Below the pieces are notes generated by a model, which did not search any database, had not been told where the DNA came from, and saw only the letters and a list, made by a program, of their open reading frames with translations. From contig NZ_JBHSMT010000001.1 of NCBI RefSeq assembly GCF_042654985.1, forward strand, positions 1 to 64,000: a DNA stretch of 64,000 nucleotides. Reading direction: 5' to 3'. Made by a program: the position numbers and the translations under genes. Source of the DNA: Paraherbaspirillum soli. Its GTDB lineage: Bacteria; Pseudomonadota; Gammaproteobacteria; Burkholderiales; Burkholderiaceae_D. Below, in pieces: positions 16,505-25,206 of the stretch. The stretch's first letter is position 1. Every line of letters begins with the position of its first letter.

Positions 16505-17026
16505 ATGCAACATTCAGCAGTCGATATTCAATCCAAACTGTTAGGCCAACGCATCGCTTTCATCCAGGCCGGTTGGCATCGCGACATCGTCGATCAATGC
16601 CGGATCGCCTTTATAGCCGAAATCGCCAAATCCGGTTACAGCGAAAACGACATCGATTTCTTTGAAGTCGCCGGCGCCTTTGAAATTCCGTTGCACGCAA
16701 AGCTGCTCGCCAATAGCGGCAAATATGCCGCCGTCGTGGCTGCCGGGCTGGTCGTCAACGGCGGCATTTATCGGCATGAGTTCGTGGCTCAGGCGGTGAT
16801 TTCGGGCTTGATGCAAGTGCAGTTGGAAACCGGTGTGCCGGTGCTGTCGGCGGTATTGACCCCGCACCATTTCCACGCCGGTGAAGAGCACCAGAAATTC
16901 TTTCACGAACACTTCCTGGTGAAAGGTGCGGAAGCGGCCAGGGCTTGCGCCGATACCATCCGGAAGTTGCGTGCTCTGAGCTTGCCGCAAGTTGCCGGCG
17001 TTGCGCGCGCGTTACATAGCGCGTAG
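16505..17026 (+). CDS. ribH: 6,7-dimethyl-8-ribityllumazine synthase, RibH2 type
   Basis: 173 residues; condenses 5-amino-6-ribitylaminouracil with dihydroxybutanone phosphate in riboflavin synthesis. The sequence resembles the rhizobial/Brucella RibH2 class: IAFIQAGWHRDIVDQCR, FEVAGAFEIPLHAKLL, NGGIYRHEFVAQAVI and VLTPHHFHAGEEHQKFFHEHF, with the catalytic His in the PHHFH segment. It stands alone, without ribBA or ribE next to it, which suits a second, FMN-responsive copy; whether another ribH exists elsewhere cannot be seen. AGGAG lies at 16492-16496. Confidence 0.9.
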   Translation: MQHSAVDIQSKLLGQRIAFIQAGWHRDIVDQCRIAFIAEIAKSGYSENDIDFFEVAGAFEIPLHAKLLANSGKYAAVVAAGLVVNGGIYRHEFVAQAVISGLMQVQLETGVPVLSAVLTPHHFHAGEEHQKFFHEHFLVKGAEAARACADTIRKLRALSLPQVAGVARALHSA

Positions 17027-17036
17027 TTGATAGCCG

Positions 17037-17076
17037 CGGATCGCCTGTCGATTTTTGTCGGCGGGCGATCCGTGTT
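17037..17076. terminator. Bidirectional hairpin between ribH and moeB
   Basis: CGGATCGCC (17037-17045) and GGCGATCCG (17064-17072) form a 9-bp stem followed by TGTTT on the plus strand. It separates the convergent ribH and moeB genes. Confidence 0.6.
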
Positions 17077-17825
17077 TAATGTCCGTTGCAGACCGGACAG
17101 GTTGCATCGCGTGCGGCCTTGATCCGGGTCCACTCCATCGTGCGCGCATCCAGTATCAGCAGTTGTCCGGCCAGTGAAATGCCGATGCCGGCGATCAGCT
17201 TCAGCGCTTCGGCGGCCTGCATGCTGCCGATGATGCCGACTAGCGGCGCGAACACGCCCATGGTGGAGCACTGGATTTCTTCGAACTCCTGATCCGGCGC
17301 GAACAGGCAGGCGTAGCACGGCGAGTTTCCCTTGGATGGATCGAATACGCTGATTTGGCCGTCGAACTGGATTGCGGCGCCCGATACCAGCGGCACCCGG
17401 TGCTTGACGCAGGCGCGATTGATGGCGTGGCGGGTGGCGAAATTGTCGCTGCAATCGAGCACCACGTCGGCCTCGCGTATCAGCGCCTCCAAGCGCTCTG
17501 CGTCGGCCCGTTCGGCGACGGTAATTACTTTGATATCGGGATTGATCTGGCTTAGTGCGGTTTTGCCGGACTCTACTTTGGCCAGTCCGACCCGTTCGCT
17601 GGTGTGCATGATCTGCCGCTGCAAATTGGTCAGGTCGACCGTATCGTTATCCACCAGCGTGATCGTGCCGACGCCGGCCGAAGCCAGATACAAGGCGGCT
17701 GGCGAGCCGAGGCCGCCGGCGCCGATGATCAGCGCGTGCGCCGCCAGGATTTTTTCCTGACCGTCGATGTCGATTTCGTCGAGCAGGATGTGACGTGAAT
17801 AGCGGAGTAGTTGTTGATCGTTCAT
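17076..17825 (-). CDS. moeB: ThiF/MoeB-family sulfur-carrier adenylyltransferase
   Basis: 249 residues. E1-like enzyme that adenylates the C-terminus of a ubiquitin-like sulfur carrier (MoaD or ThiS). Nucleotide-binding GAGGLGSPAALYLASAG near residue 35, NLQRQIMHTSERVG, VLDCSDNFATR, SGAAIQFDGQISVF, catalytic-region Cys in IQCSTMGVFAPLVG, and zinc pairs CYAC and CPVC. It lacks the C-terminal rhodanese domain of MoeZ-type proteins. I chose the ATG at 17825 (MNDQQLLRYSRH), matching E. coli MoeB; an upstream ATG would add a hydrophobic 15-residue head. MoeB and ThiF cannot be separated by sequence alone here. Confidence 0.85.
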   Translation of the reverse strand: MNDQQLLRYSRHILLDEIDIDGQEKILAAHALIIGAGGLGSPAALYLASAGVGTITLVDNDTVDLTNLQRQIMHTSERVGLAKVESGKTALSQINPDIKVITVAERADAERLEALIREADVVLDCSDNFATRHAINRACVKHRVPLVSGAAIQFDGQISVFDPSKGNSPCYACLFAPDQEFEEIQCSTMGVFAPLVGIIGSMQAAEALKLIAGIGISLAGQLLILDARTMEWTRIKAARDATCPVCNGH

Positions 17826-17853
17826 GACGTCGTGGAGCAGAAGGAGGATATGG

Positions 17854-17882
17854 ATAAAAAAAGGCCGCATTGCTGCGGCCTT
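17854..17882 (-). terminator. Intrinsic terminator of ctpA
   Basis: On the minus strand AAGGCCGC, a short loop and GCGGCCTT are followed by TTTTTTT (plus-strand A-run 17854-17860). It ends the gpmA-envC-ctpA transcript about 20 bp after the ctpA stop. Confidence 0.85.
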
Positions 17883-17901
17883 AGTTTAATGTAAAAAACG
17901 C

Positions 17902-19365
17902 TTATTTCTTTTCGGTTTTTTCGCCGTCCAGCTTGTCGTCTTTTTCAGCTTCCAATCTTGGTTTGGCCTTGGATACCAGCACCGGCAAGCCTTTGAGATG
18001 GTTCAATGCCTGCGTCAGCTGGAAATCTTCCTTGCTGCCGAATTCCAGTGGTTTGCGCTTTCTTTCGATGGCGGCCAAGCGCTGTGCTTCTTCCAGCTCG
18101 TCGACCTGGGGCGCGGCTGCTGGTGCCGATTCCTTGTCCTTGTCGTTGCTCAGATGCTTGGTCAGGTCGGCTTCGCGCAGGCGCAGGCCGTTCAGTCCGT
18201 CGCCGTCGGCATATTCATCCACCATCACGTCCGGCACGATGCCGCGGGCCTGGATCGAGCGGCCGTTTGGCGTGTAGTAGCGGGCGGTGGTCAGCTTGAC
18301 CGCGGTTTGGCGATCGGGCGGCAGTGCGATCACCGATTGCACCGAACCCTTGCCGAAGGTCTGGGCGCCCATGATGGTGGCGCGCTTGTAATCCTGCAGC
18401 GCGCCGGCCACGATTTCCGAGGCCGAGGCCGAACCGGCATTGACCAGCACTACCATCGGTACTTTCTTGATGGCCTCAGGCAGTTTTGCCAGCGAATCGC
18501 TGATCGGGCTGTTGGCGTAGTACTCGCGCTTGGCATAGAAGGTCGCCTTGGAACTCGGCAACTGGCCGTTGGTCGAGACCACCGGCGCATCCTTTGGTAG
18601 GAAGGCGGCGGAAACGCCGATCGCGCCCGGCAATACGCCGCCCGGATCGTTCCGCAAGTCCAGCACCAGGCCTTTCAGATGCGGCTCCTGGGCGTAGATG
18701 GCGGCGATTTTCTTGGCCATGTCGTCGACCGTCGGCTCCTGGAACTGGGTCACGCGGATCCATGCGTAGCCGGGTTCGACCACTTTGGATTTGACGCTTT
18801 GCACCCGGATTTCCTGGCGCGTGATGCTGATGACCAGCGGCTTGTCTTCATCCTTGCGGGAGATGGTCAGCGTGATCTTGGTGTCCGGTTCGCCGCGCAT
18901 GCGCTTGACCGCTTGATCCAGGGTCAGGCCCTTGACCGGGGTCGAGTCGAGGCGGGTGATCAGGTCGCCGGCCTTGATGCCTGCGCGGTAGGCGGGCGAA
19001 TCCTCGATCGGCGAAATGACTTTGACGTAGCCGTCTTCCATGCCGACTTCGATGCCGAGGCCGACGAATTTGCCTTGGGTGCTCTCGCGCAACTCTTTGT
19101 AGGCCTTCTTGTCCAGGTAGGCCGAGTGCGGGTCGAGCGATGCCACCATGCCGGAAATGGCTTCAGTCAACAGCTTCTTGTCATCGGGCGGCTCGACGTA
19201 ATCCGACTTGATGAGCCCGAATACGTCCGTCAGCTGGCGCAGTTCTTCCAGTGGTAACGGCGCTCCGGCGCTTTTCTGCGCAATGGCGTCGAACCCGATT
19301 GACGCGCCGATGCCGGCCATGATGCCCAAACTGATTAAGCTAATGTTCTTGAGTTTACTGCTCAT
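17902..19365 (-). CDS. ctpA: S41-family C-terminal processing peptidase
   Basis: 487 residues, exported via an N-terminal hydrophobic segment (ISLISLGIMAGIGASIGF). PDZ domain at roughly residues 90-180 (GKFVGLGIEVGMEDGYVKV; SPAYRAGIKAGDLI). Catalytic Ser in VNAGSASASEIVAGAL and Lys in GAQTFGKGSVQSV, as in Prc/CtpA enzymes that trim or degrade periplasmic proteins. The last ~100 residues are charged and low-complexity. It lies 3 bp after envC and probably belongs to the gpmA-envC-ctpA operon, an arrangement conserved in proteobacteria, where Ctp proteases act on peptidoglycan hydrolase regulators. Confidence 0.92.
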   Translation of the reverse strand: MSSKLKNISLISLGIMAGIGASIGFDAIAQKSAGAPLPLEELRQLTDVFGLIKSDYVEPPDDKKLLTEAISGMVASLDPHSAYLDKKAYKELRESTQGKFVGLGIEVGMEDGYVKVISPIEDSPAYRAGIKAGDLITRLDSTPVKGLTLDQAVKRMRGEPDTKITLTISRKDEDKPLVISITRQEIRVQSVKSKVVEPGYAWIRVTQFQEPTVDDMAKKIAAIYAQEPHLKGLVLDLRNDPGGVLPGAIGVSAAFLPKDAPVVSTNGQLPSSKATFYAKREYYANSPISDSLAKLPEAIKKVPMVVLVNAGSASASEIVAGALQDYKRATIMGAQTFGKGSVQSVIALPPDRQTAVKLTTARYYTPNGRSIQARGIVPDVMVDEYADGDGLNGLRLREADLTKHLSNDKDKESAPAAAPQVDELEEAQRLAAIERKRKPLEFGSKEDFQLTQALNHLKGLPVLVSKAKPRLEAEKDDKLDGEKTEKK

Positions 19366-19368
19366 GAT

Positions 19369-20838
19369 TCACCTAGTAGTTACCCATCCGAGTGGGTCAA
19401 ACGCACGGCCTTGATGCCGAATTTCGAAGTATAAACCCGATTGTTCATTGCCGCCGCTGTTCCCTGCATTGGCAATCACATCGCCGCTCTTTACCAGATC
19501 GCCCGGGCGCTTCAATAGCGCCTGATTATTGCCGTAAATCGTCATGTACTGGTTGCCGTGGTCGACGATGATCAGGTTGCCGAAACCGCGCAGCCAGTCG
19601 GCAAACACCACCCGGCCGGTGGCGACCGCCTTGACTTCGGTCCCTTCCGCCGCGCGGATAAACAGCCCCTTCCAGCTCGGGCCGTCGCCGCGTTTGGCGC
19701 CGAAGCGCGCCACCAGGTCGCCTCGCAGCGGTAGCTTGAGCTGGCCGCGCAGCGCTTCAAACGGACCGCCGTAGGCGGCATCCCGGGTGTCGGCTGGCGG
19801 CGTTAATTCATTGCGTGCCGGCATGGTCGTCGGCGTCGATGGCGCGGGATCGTCATCTATCGCATCGGGATTGGCGGGCGGCGTCCTGGCATTTTGCGGC
19901 GGCTCCGGCGGCGCTGGCTTTTTGGCTAATGCCGCGCGTTGTCGTTCACGTTGCTGTTCTCGCTCACGCTGGCGCTCGCGCGCGGCTTGCGCTTGGGCCT
20001 GCGCCTTCGCCTGCTGCTCCTGGCGTTGTTTTTCACGGGCAGCGGCTTCCGCCGCTTTTTGCTCTTCGATCAGTTGCGCGAGCTTGTCGACCAAGCCCGA
20101 CAAGCGTTGATCGTCGCGTTGCATGTTGCCAACTTCCTTGCGCTGGCTAGCCAGCTTGCTGGAAAGCTGGGTCAGCAGCGTGGCGCGCTTGCCTTTTTCT
20201 TTCTCTAACAAGGCTTTCTGGTCGCGTTGTTCCTGGGTAATTTCATCCAGGTCATCCTTGGCATTCCGGGTTTCGGTCTGATTGGCTTCCACCGCCGCCA
20301 GGTTCGCGCGCAGCGATTCGAGCAGCCGGGCCTGGGCCTGCGACACATAGCCCATGTATTGCAGGTCGCGATTGATGCGGTTCGGGTTGTCGCCCGACAG
20401 CAGCAATTTGATGCGGTCTTCGTTGCCGGCCACGTATTGCTGGCGGAGCAGGCCGGACAGTTGCGCTTGCTGGGCGGCGACGGTTTTGCTGAGTTCGTCG
20501 TGCTTCTTTGCCAATGCCGCCAGCTTGGCTTCAGTCTGCTGTTGTTCATTGCCGAGGTCGCGCAGCGAGCGGTTGGCTTTGGAAATCGCCTGTTCGGAAT
20601 CGGCCAGGGCGTCGGCGGCATCGTCTTTGGCGGTCTCGGTCTGGCCGATGTCGTGCTTGAGCGCGTCCAGCTTCTGGCGCAAGTTGGCGCGTTCAGCTTC
20701 GGCGGCCTGCTTTTGTTTGCTGCGCTCGGTGACTTTGGCGGCGGCCTGGGCCGGCAACGGCAATGCCGCCGCCAGCGCCAGCGACAATAGCCATGCCAGC
20801 GCTGCGTTAGTGCAGCGTTCGGCACGGCCTTGGGTCAA
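19369..20838 (-). CDS. envC: Murein hydrolase activator EnvC
   Basis: 489 residues: signal peptide (WLLSLALAAALPLPAQAAAK), long coiled coil at about 35-255 that in EnvC binds FtsEX, a Gln/Arg/Ala-rich segment (QQAKAQAQAQAARERQ) and Pro-rich linker, then a LytM/M23 domain from about 365. The LytM domain is catalytically dead as in E. coli EnvC: RFGAKRGDGPSWKGLFIRAA lacks the zinc His, though IVDHGNQYMTIYG and YFEIRHQGRAFDP remain. EnvC activates amidases during septal splitting. Spaced 29 bp from gpmA. Confidence 0.92.
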   Translation of the reverse strand: MTQGRAERCTNAALAWLLSLALAAALPLPAQAAAKVTERSKQKQAAEAERANLRQKLDALKHDIGQTETAKDDAADALADSEQAISKANRSLRDLGNEQQQTEAKLAALAKKHDELSKTVAAQQAQLSGLLRQQYVAGNEDRIKLLLSGDNPNRINRDLQYMGYVSQAQARLLESLRANLAAVEANQTETRNAKDDLDEITQEQRDQKALLEKEKGKRATLLTQLSSKLASQRKEVGNMQRDDQRLSGLVDKLAQLIEEQKAAEAAAREKQRQEQQAKAQAQAQAARERQREREQQRERQRAALAKKPAPPEPPQNARTPPANPDAIDDDPAPSTPTTMPARNELTPPADTRDAAYGGPFEALRGQLKLPLRGDLVARFGAKRGDGPSWKGLFIRAAEGTEVKAVATGRVVFADWLRGFGNLIIVDHGNQYMTIYGNNQALLKRPGDLVKSGDVIANAGNSGGNEQSGLYFEIRHQGRAFDPLGWVTTR

Positions 20839-20867
20839 AATGGTCAGCTTGTTGCCTGGGAAAATAT

Positions 20868-21614
20868 TTATTTCGCTTTCCCCTGGCTGGCGACCGCGTT
20901 CATGGCGGCTTCGATCGCGGCCTGGTCGCCCAGGTAATAGCTCTTGATCGGTTTCAGCTCGGCGTCCAGTTCGTAGACCAGCGGCTGGCCGTTGGGGATG
21001 TTGAGGCCGACGATATCCTGGTCGCTGATGCCGTCCAGCATTTTGATCAGCGCGCGCAGGCTGTTGCCGTGGGCCGAGATGATGATGCGCTTGCCGCTGC
21101 GGATGGCCGGTGCGATTTCATCATTCCAGCACGGCAATACCCGCGCTACGGTGTCTTTCAGGCATTCGGTGAGCGGGATTTGTTCGCGCTGGAGGCCGGC
21201 GTAGCGCGGGTCGTCGTAGGAAGTGCGGGGATCGTTCGGCTCCAGCGGCATCGGCGGCGTGTCGTAGCTGCGACGCCACACCATGACTTGTTCATCGCCG
21301 TATTTGGCGGCGGTTTCGGCCTTGTTCAAACCTTGCAATGCGCCGTAGTGGCGTTCGTTCAAGCGCCAGTGATGCTCGACCGGCAGCCACATCAGATCCA
21401 TCTCGTCGAGTGTGCCCCACAGGGTGCGGATGGCGCGCTTGAGGACCGAGGTGTAGGCCAGGTCGAAAGTGAATCCGGCTTCTTTCAGCAGTTTGCCGGC
21501 TTGCCGTGCTTCCGCCACGCCTTTTTCAGTCAGATCGACGTCGACCCAGCCGGTGAAGCGGTTTGCCAGATTCCAGGTGGATTCGCCGTGGCGCATCAAT
21601 ACGATTTTATACAT
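20868..21614 (-). CDS. gpmA: 2,3-bisphosphoglycerate-dependent phosphoglycerate mutase
   Basis: 248 residues, as expected for the family. Catalytic His9 in LMRHGESTWNLANRFTGW, LNERHYGALQGLNK, and second active-site His in IISAHGNSLRALI. Interconverts 3- and 2-phosphoglycerate in glycolysis. Start at MYKIVLMRHGE; a possible upstream start is unlike the family. First gene of the gpmA-envC-ctpA run. Confidence 0.95.
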   Translation of the reverse strand: MYKIVLMRHGESTWNLANRFTGWVDVDLTEKGVAEARQAGKLLKEAGFTFDLAYTSVLKRAIRTLWGTLDEMDLMWLPVEHHWRLNERHYGALQGLNKAETAAKYGDEQVMVWRRSYDTPPMPLEPNDPRTSYDDPRYAGLQREQIPLTECLKDTVARVLPCWNDEIAPAIRSGKRIIISAHGNSLRALIKMLDGISDQDIVGLNIPNGQPLVYELDAELKPIKSYYLGDQAAIEAAMNAVASQGKAK

Positions 21615-21790
21615 GGTGAGTTTGCTAAGGTAAGTAAGAAACTGGTCAGCGCTCAATCCGGCCCTGAGACGTCTTTTAAAAAGAGGATGCGTCCCAATCT
21701 CGGGTCGTATGACGCCGGGGATTTGTCCTGCGTTAAGGTTTTTTAAAAGGGGAGCCTAATGCGAATTGAATGGCGCTTCAGCTTCTATTT

Positions 21791-21796
21791 TATAAT
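21791..21796 (+). promoter_or_regulatory. Sigma70-like -10 box for the rhodanese gene
   Basis: TATAAT at 21791-21796, with a TTGAAT about 19 bp upstream as a suboptimal -35. The GTG start of the rhodanese gene lies 31 bp downstream. Confidence 0.5.
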
Positions 21797-21826
21797 GTCG
21801 CGATTGACTACGACCATTGGATCACT

Positions 21827-22228
21827 GTGAAATTCTTGATTGATAATATTTTTCTGTTCGGATTGGCAATTTTGTCGGGCGGCGCGCTGTTGCTGCCCAT
21901 GTTGCAAAAGCGTGGCAACAAAGTGACGACTTTACAGGCAACCCAGCTGATCAACCAAGGCAAGACGCTGGTGCTGGATGTGCGTGAAGGCAATGCCTTT
22001 GCCGCCGGCCATTTGATCGATGCCAAAAACATCCCGCTCAAGGACCTGCCGCAGCGCATCGCTGAACTGGACAAGTTCAAGGCAAAAAATGTGATTGTGG
22101 TGTGCCAGACCGGCATCCAATCCTCGAAGGCAGTGACGCAACTGGCCAAGGCCGGTTTCGCACAGGCGTACAGCCTCGACGGCGGGATCGCCGCCTGGCA
22201 GACCCAGGGTCTGCCGATCGTTAAATAA
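21827..22228 (+). CDS. Membrane-anchored rhodanese-domain protein
   Basis: 133 residues from a GTG (MKFLIDNIFLFGLAILSGGA). One N-terminal transmembrane helix, then a single rhodanese domain: LVLDVREGNAFAAGHLIDAK, NIPLKDLPQRI, active-site loop VVCQTGIQSSKAV with the catalytic Cys, and YSLDGGIAAWQTQGLP. Sulfur-transfer protein of unknown acceptor. It precedes grxC and secB on the same strand, a neighbourhood also seen in other beta- and gammaproteobacteria. Open frame continues upstream to 21770 but overlaps the promoter. Confidence 0.85.
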   Translation: MKFLIDNIFLFGLAILSGGALLLPMLQKRGNKVTTLQATQLINQGKTLVLDVREGNAFAAGHLIDAKNIPLKDLPQRIAELDKFKAKNVIVVCQTGIQSSKAVTQLAKAGFAQAYSLDGGIAAWQTQGLPIVK

Positions 22229-22286
22229 ATAAGCTGGCCGGAATAATCGGCTGGTGAATCTGGCTTAAGTAATGCAAGGAAAAATA

Positions 22287-22550
22287 ATGACTGCCCACGT
22301 TGTAATGTATAGCACCGCAGTGTGCCCATATTGTGTCCGCGCCGAGCAATTGTTAAAGACCAAAGGCGTCGAGACGATCGAAAAGATCCGGATCGACCTC
22401 GATCCGCAACAGCGCGACACGATGATGCAAAAGACCGGACGTCGCACCGTACCGCAAATTTATATCGGCGAAACCCATGTTGGCGGCTTCGATGATTTAC
22501 ACGCATTGGAGCGCGACGGCAAGCTGGAACCGCTGTTGCAAGGCGCCTGA
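22287..22550 (+). CDS. grxC: Glutaredoxin 3
   Basis: 87-residue class I glutaredoxin with dithiol site CPYC at residues 13-16, cis-Pro segment RRTVPQIYIG and the GGFDDLHALE glutathione-binding end. Reduces disulfides using glutathione. AAGGA precedes the ATG at 22287; the upstream in-frame ATG at 22272 would add five residues ahead of the ribosome-binding site. Between the rhodanese gene and secB. Confidence 0.92.
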   Translation: MTAHVVMYSTAVCPYCVRAEQLLKTKGVETIEKIRIDLDPQQRDTMMQKTGRRTVPQIYIGETHVGGFDDLHALERDGKLEPLLQGA

Positions 22551-22637
22551 TTCAGTCGATTACTGAAGATTTGTTGCTGGTTTTATCAACGGATGGCGAT
22601 CATCGCCATCTCATTTTAAATTTACCGAAAGAGTTTC

Positions 22638-23144
22638 ATGGCTGAAGAAAATAAACAAGCTGAACAACAACCCGTGTTCCAGATTCAACGCGTTTACCTG
22701 AAAGATTTGTCGCTGGAGCAACCGAATTCGCCGGCTATTTTCCTCGAGCAGGATGCTCCGCAAATCGAAGTTGCTGTCGATGTCGGCGCTGAAGCGTTGG
22801 CTGAAGGCATCTTTGAATCGACCGTCACCGTGACCGTCACGGCCAAGGTCAAGGACAAGGTAGCGTTCCTGGTCGAAGGCAAGCAAGCCGGTATTTTCGA
22901 ACTGCGCAACATCCCGGCCGAGCAACTCGACCCGCTGCTCGGCATCGGCTGCCCGAACATCGTCTATCCTTACCTGCGCGCCAATCTGGCGGACGCCATC
23001 ACCCGTGCCGGTTTCCCGCCGATCCACCTGGCTGAAATCAACTTTGAAGTGTTTTACCAGCAGCGTCTGCAAGCACTGGCCGAGCAACAGCAAAAGGGCA
23101 GTGGCGACAGCATCGCGGTGGACGGTTCCACTGCGATCAACTAG
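22638..23144 (+). CDS. secB: Protein-export chaperone SecB
   Basis: 168 residues. Typical SecB sequence: FQIQRVYLKDLSLEQPNSP, EVAVDVGAEAL, GIGCPNIVYPYLRANLADAI and GFPPIHLAEINFEVFYQQR. The tetramer holds preproteins unfolded and hands them to SecA. AAAGAG lies before the ATG. Last gene of the rhodanese-grxC-secB run. Confidence 0.96.
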   Translation: MAEENKQAEQQPVFQIQRVYLKDLSLEQPNSPAIFLEQDAPQIEVAVDVGAEALAEGIFESTVTVTVTAKVKDKVAFLVEGKQAGIFELRNIPAEQLDPLLGIGCPNIVYPYLRANLADAITRAGFPPIHLAEINFEVFYQQRLQALAEQQQKGSGDSIAVDGSTAIN

Positions 23145-23157
23145 AAAGCAAAAACAA

Positions 23158-23217
23158 TTGCGGGACAGAGTTTAAGAGCCACCGCAGCGTGGCGAATTAC
23201 TCTGTCCCCAACTAACT
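23158..23217. repeat. GACAGAGT palindromic repeat, copy 1
   Basis: About 57-bp imperfect palindrome with arms GGGACAGAGT and ACTCTGTCCC around GAGCCACC.GC.GTGGCG. It is the reverse complement of the copy at 35998-36054 with a single base difference, and a diverged third copy lies at 35912-35962. Sits after secB. Confidence 0.85.
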
Positions 23218-23359
23218 AAGTTAAGCGCTTAAAGCAAGCAAGAACTTTTGCAACACAGAAGCAGGGCTAACGGAAGGTAGCAACGACTTCTCCCTGCTTA
23301 AGACAAGTTTTACCGCGGATTACGATCACCTGCGGCCTACCGACAATTGGAGCCAATTA

Positions 23360-23818
23360 ATGAAATTCGTACATGTAGCCGGTCCAATGACGCTGTTGTT
23401 GGGCAGCTTGCTTGGCCCTGTCAGTGCGGCGCATGCCCTCGACTTCAAAGCGGTCGGCGCAGCACCGGCGGTCTTGTATGACGCGCCTTCCGAAAAAGGC
23501 CGGCGGGTAGCGGTAGCGCCGCGCGGCATGCCGGTTGAAGTGGTGCTGACCTACGGCGAGTGGACCAAAGTGCGTGATGCCAGCGGCGATTTGTCGTGGC
23601 TGCAGTCCAAGGCCTTGGTGGCCAAACGGAATGTACAGGTGAGCGTCAGCAACGCCAAAATACGGGTCAATCCAGATGCCGGCGCTGCCGTCGCATTCAG
23701 CGCCGACAAGGGCGTACTGCTGGAATTGCTGGAGCCGGCATCATCCGGCTGGATCAAAGTGCGTCACCGCGACGGTCAAAGCGGTTATGTCAAAGGCGCC
23801 GAGGTGTGGGGCGATTGA
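23360..23818 (+). CDS. Secreted SH3-domain protein
   Basis: 152-residue precursor with signal peptide (PMTLLLGSLLGPVSAAHA). Two bacterial SH3-like units: APAVLYDAPSEKGRRV with VEVVLTYGEWTKVRDASGDL, and NAKIRVNPDAGAAVAF with SGWIKVRHRDGQSGYVKGAE. Such proteins bind peptidoglycan or partner proteins in the periplasm; specific role unknown. It precedes gpsA by about 150 bp. Confidence 0.82.
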   Translation: MKFVHVAGPMTLLLGSLLGPVSAAHALDFKAVGAAPAVLYDAPSEKGRRVAVAPRGMPVEVVLTYGEWTKVRDASGDLSWLQSKALVAKRNVQVSVSNAKIRVNPDAGAAVAFSADKGVLLELLEPASSGWIKVRHRDGQSGYVKGAEVWGD

Positions 23819-23975
23819 GCTTGGCGGACTCGCCAAAACTTTGCTCTCGCCTTGTCATCCTCGTCTTGTAACAGTGCGTTTTCAGGCGAGCGTTTCCGAA
23901 TCTTCCCTACTATCCTCCTGTTAGCTTCCCGTGCCCCCTGAATCCGCCCCCCAATTCACATCCGAATCCAGGCCC

Positions 23976-24986
23976 ATGCGCATTACGATACTCGGCGCCG
24001 GCGCCTGGGGCACCGCGCTGGCTATCGCACTGGCGCCGCGGCATCGGGTGTTCCTGTGGGGGCGCAATCCCGACGCAATGGCGGCAGCCGCGGCGCAACG
24101 CGAAAACGCGGCTTACTTGCCCGGTTTCGCATTGCCGGACGGTTTGACCGTCAGCGCCGATTTTTCGCAGGCGATAAGCCATGTGACTGCTGCCGGGGCG
24201 GCGGATGACGGCTTGTTGATTGTGGCTTCGTCAGTTGCCGGTCTGCGCTCGCTGGCGCAGCAGCTGCAAGCCTGCCCGGTGCCCAATATCGTCTGGTTGT
24301 GCAAGGGGTTTGAACAGGAAACCAGCCTGTTGCCGCATCAAATCGTGCGTCAAGTGCTGGGCGATGCGATCCCCGCAGGCGCGCTGTCCGGCCCGTCTTT
24401 TGCGCAGGAGGTCGCACGTGGGTTGCCATGCGCGCTGGCTGTCGCTTCCGACCATCCGGGCCTGAGTGAACGGGTAGTGGCGGCGGTCCACGGCGGCAAT
24501 ATCCGGGTTTACTCCACCGACGATCTGGTCGGGGTGGAAGTCGGCGGCGCTGTCAAGAATATCCTGGCGATTGCCACTGGCGTCGCCGATGGTTTGGGGC
24601 TGGGGCTGAATGCGCGCGCCGCCTTGATCACGCGCGGCTTGGCGGAAATTACCCGGCTTGGGATTGCGCTCGGCGGCCGCAGCGAGACTTTCATGGGCCT
24701 GTCCGGCGTTGGCGACTTGATTTTGACCTGCACCGGCGATCTGTCGCGCAATCGCAAAGTCGGTCTGGGACTGGCGCAAGGCAAAAAGTTGGACACCATC
24801 GTGGCCGAACTCGGTCATGTCGCCGAAGGCGTGCGTTGCGCCGCCGCGGTGCGCACCCTGGCCAGGCAGCGCGGAGTCGATATGCCGATTACCAATGCGG
24901 TAGCTGGCGTGCTGTTCGACGGCGATTCGCTGCACGCCGTGGTTGAACTTTTGCTATCGCGTAATCCGCGCGAAGAAGCCGCCTGA
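23976..24986 (+). CDS. gpsA: NAD(P)-dependent glycerol-3-phosphate dehydrogenase
   Basis: 336 residues. Rossmann motif ILGAGAWGTALAIALA at the N-terminus, CKGFEQET, SGPSFAQEVARGLP, catalytic Lys in EVGGAVKNILAIATGVADG, and TFMGLSGVGDLILTCTG. Makes sn-glycerol 3-phosphate for phospholipid synthesis. Started at MRITILGAGAWG (23976); the frame is open 15 codons further upstream without family similarity. secB-gpsA proximity is common in proteobacteria. Confidence 0.94.
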   Translation: MRITILGAGAWGTALAIALAPRHRVFLWGRNPDAMAAAAAQRENAAYLPGFALPDGLTVSADFSQAISHVTAAGAADDGLLIVASSVAGLRSLAQQLQACPVPNIVWLCKGFEQETSLLPHQIVRQVLGDAIPAGALSGPSFAQEVARGLPCALAVASDHPGLSERVVAAVHGGNIRVYSTDDLVGVEVGGAVKNILAIATGVADGLGLGLNARAALITRGLAEITRLGIALGGRSETFMGLSGVGDLILTCTGDLSRNRKVGLGLAQGKKLDTIVAELGHVAEGVRCAAAVRTLARQRGVDMPITNAVAGVLFDGDSLHAVVELLLSRNPREEAA

Positions 24987-25134
24987 AACCCACTTTTGCT
25001 CAAATCTTGCGCAAATTCCCACTTATAGAAGTTTATATAGCGATGCAATGTCGTTAAATGTGTTAACAAGTAGTATTATTTCCGCGTGTCAATTTATTGG
25101 CAAAAGCCAAGCAGCCTAAATTCAGCGTTTTCTC

Positions 25135-25164
25135 AGTTATGAGCGATCGTATGCGGCATATAAT
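25135..25164 (+). promoter_or_regulatory. Candidate sigma70 promoter of the type II secretion operon
   Basis: A TATAAT box at 25159-25164 lies 43 bp before gspG, with a weak TTATGA 16 bp upstream. The 24987-25206 spacer is AT-rich and holds no gene. Confidence 0.4.
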
Positions 25165-25206
25165 CGTTTTTTACACATAACAGTGGCTTTTTCGACAAGG
25201 AAATAC

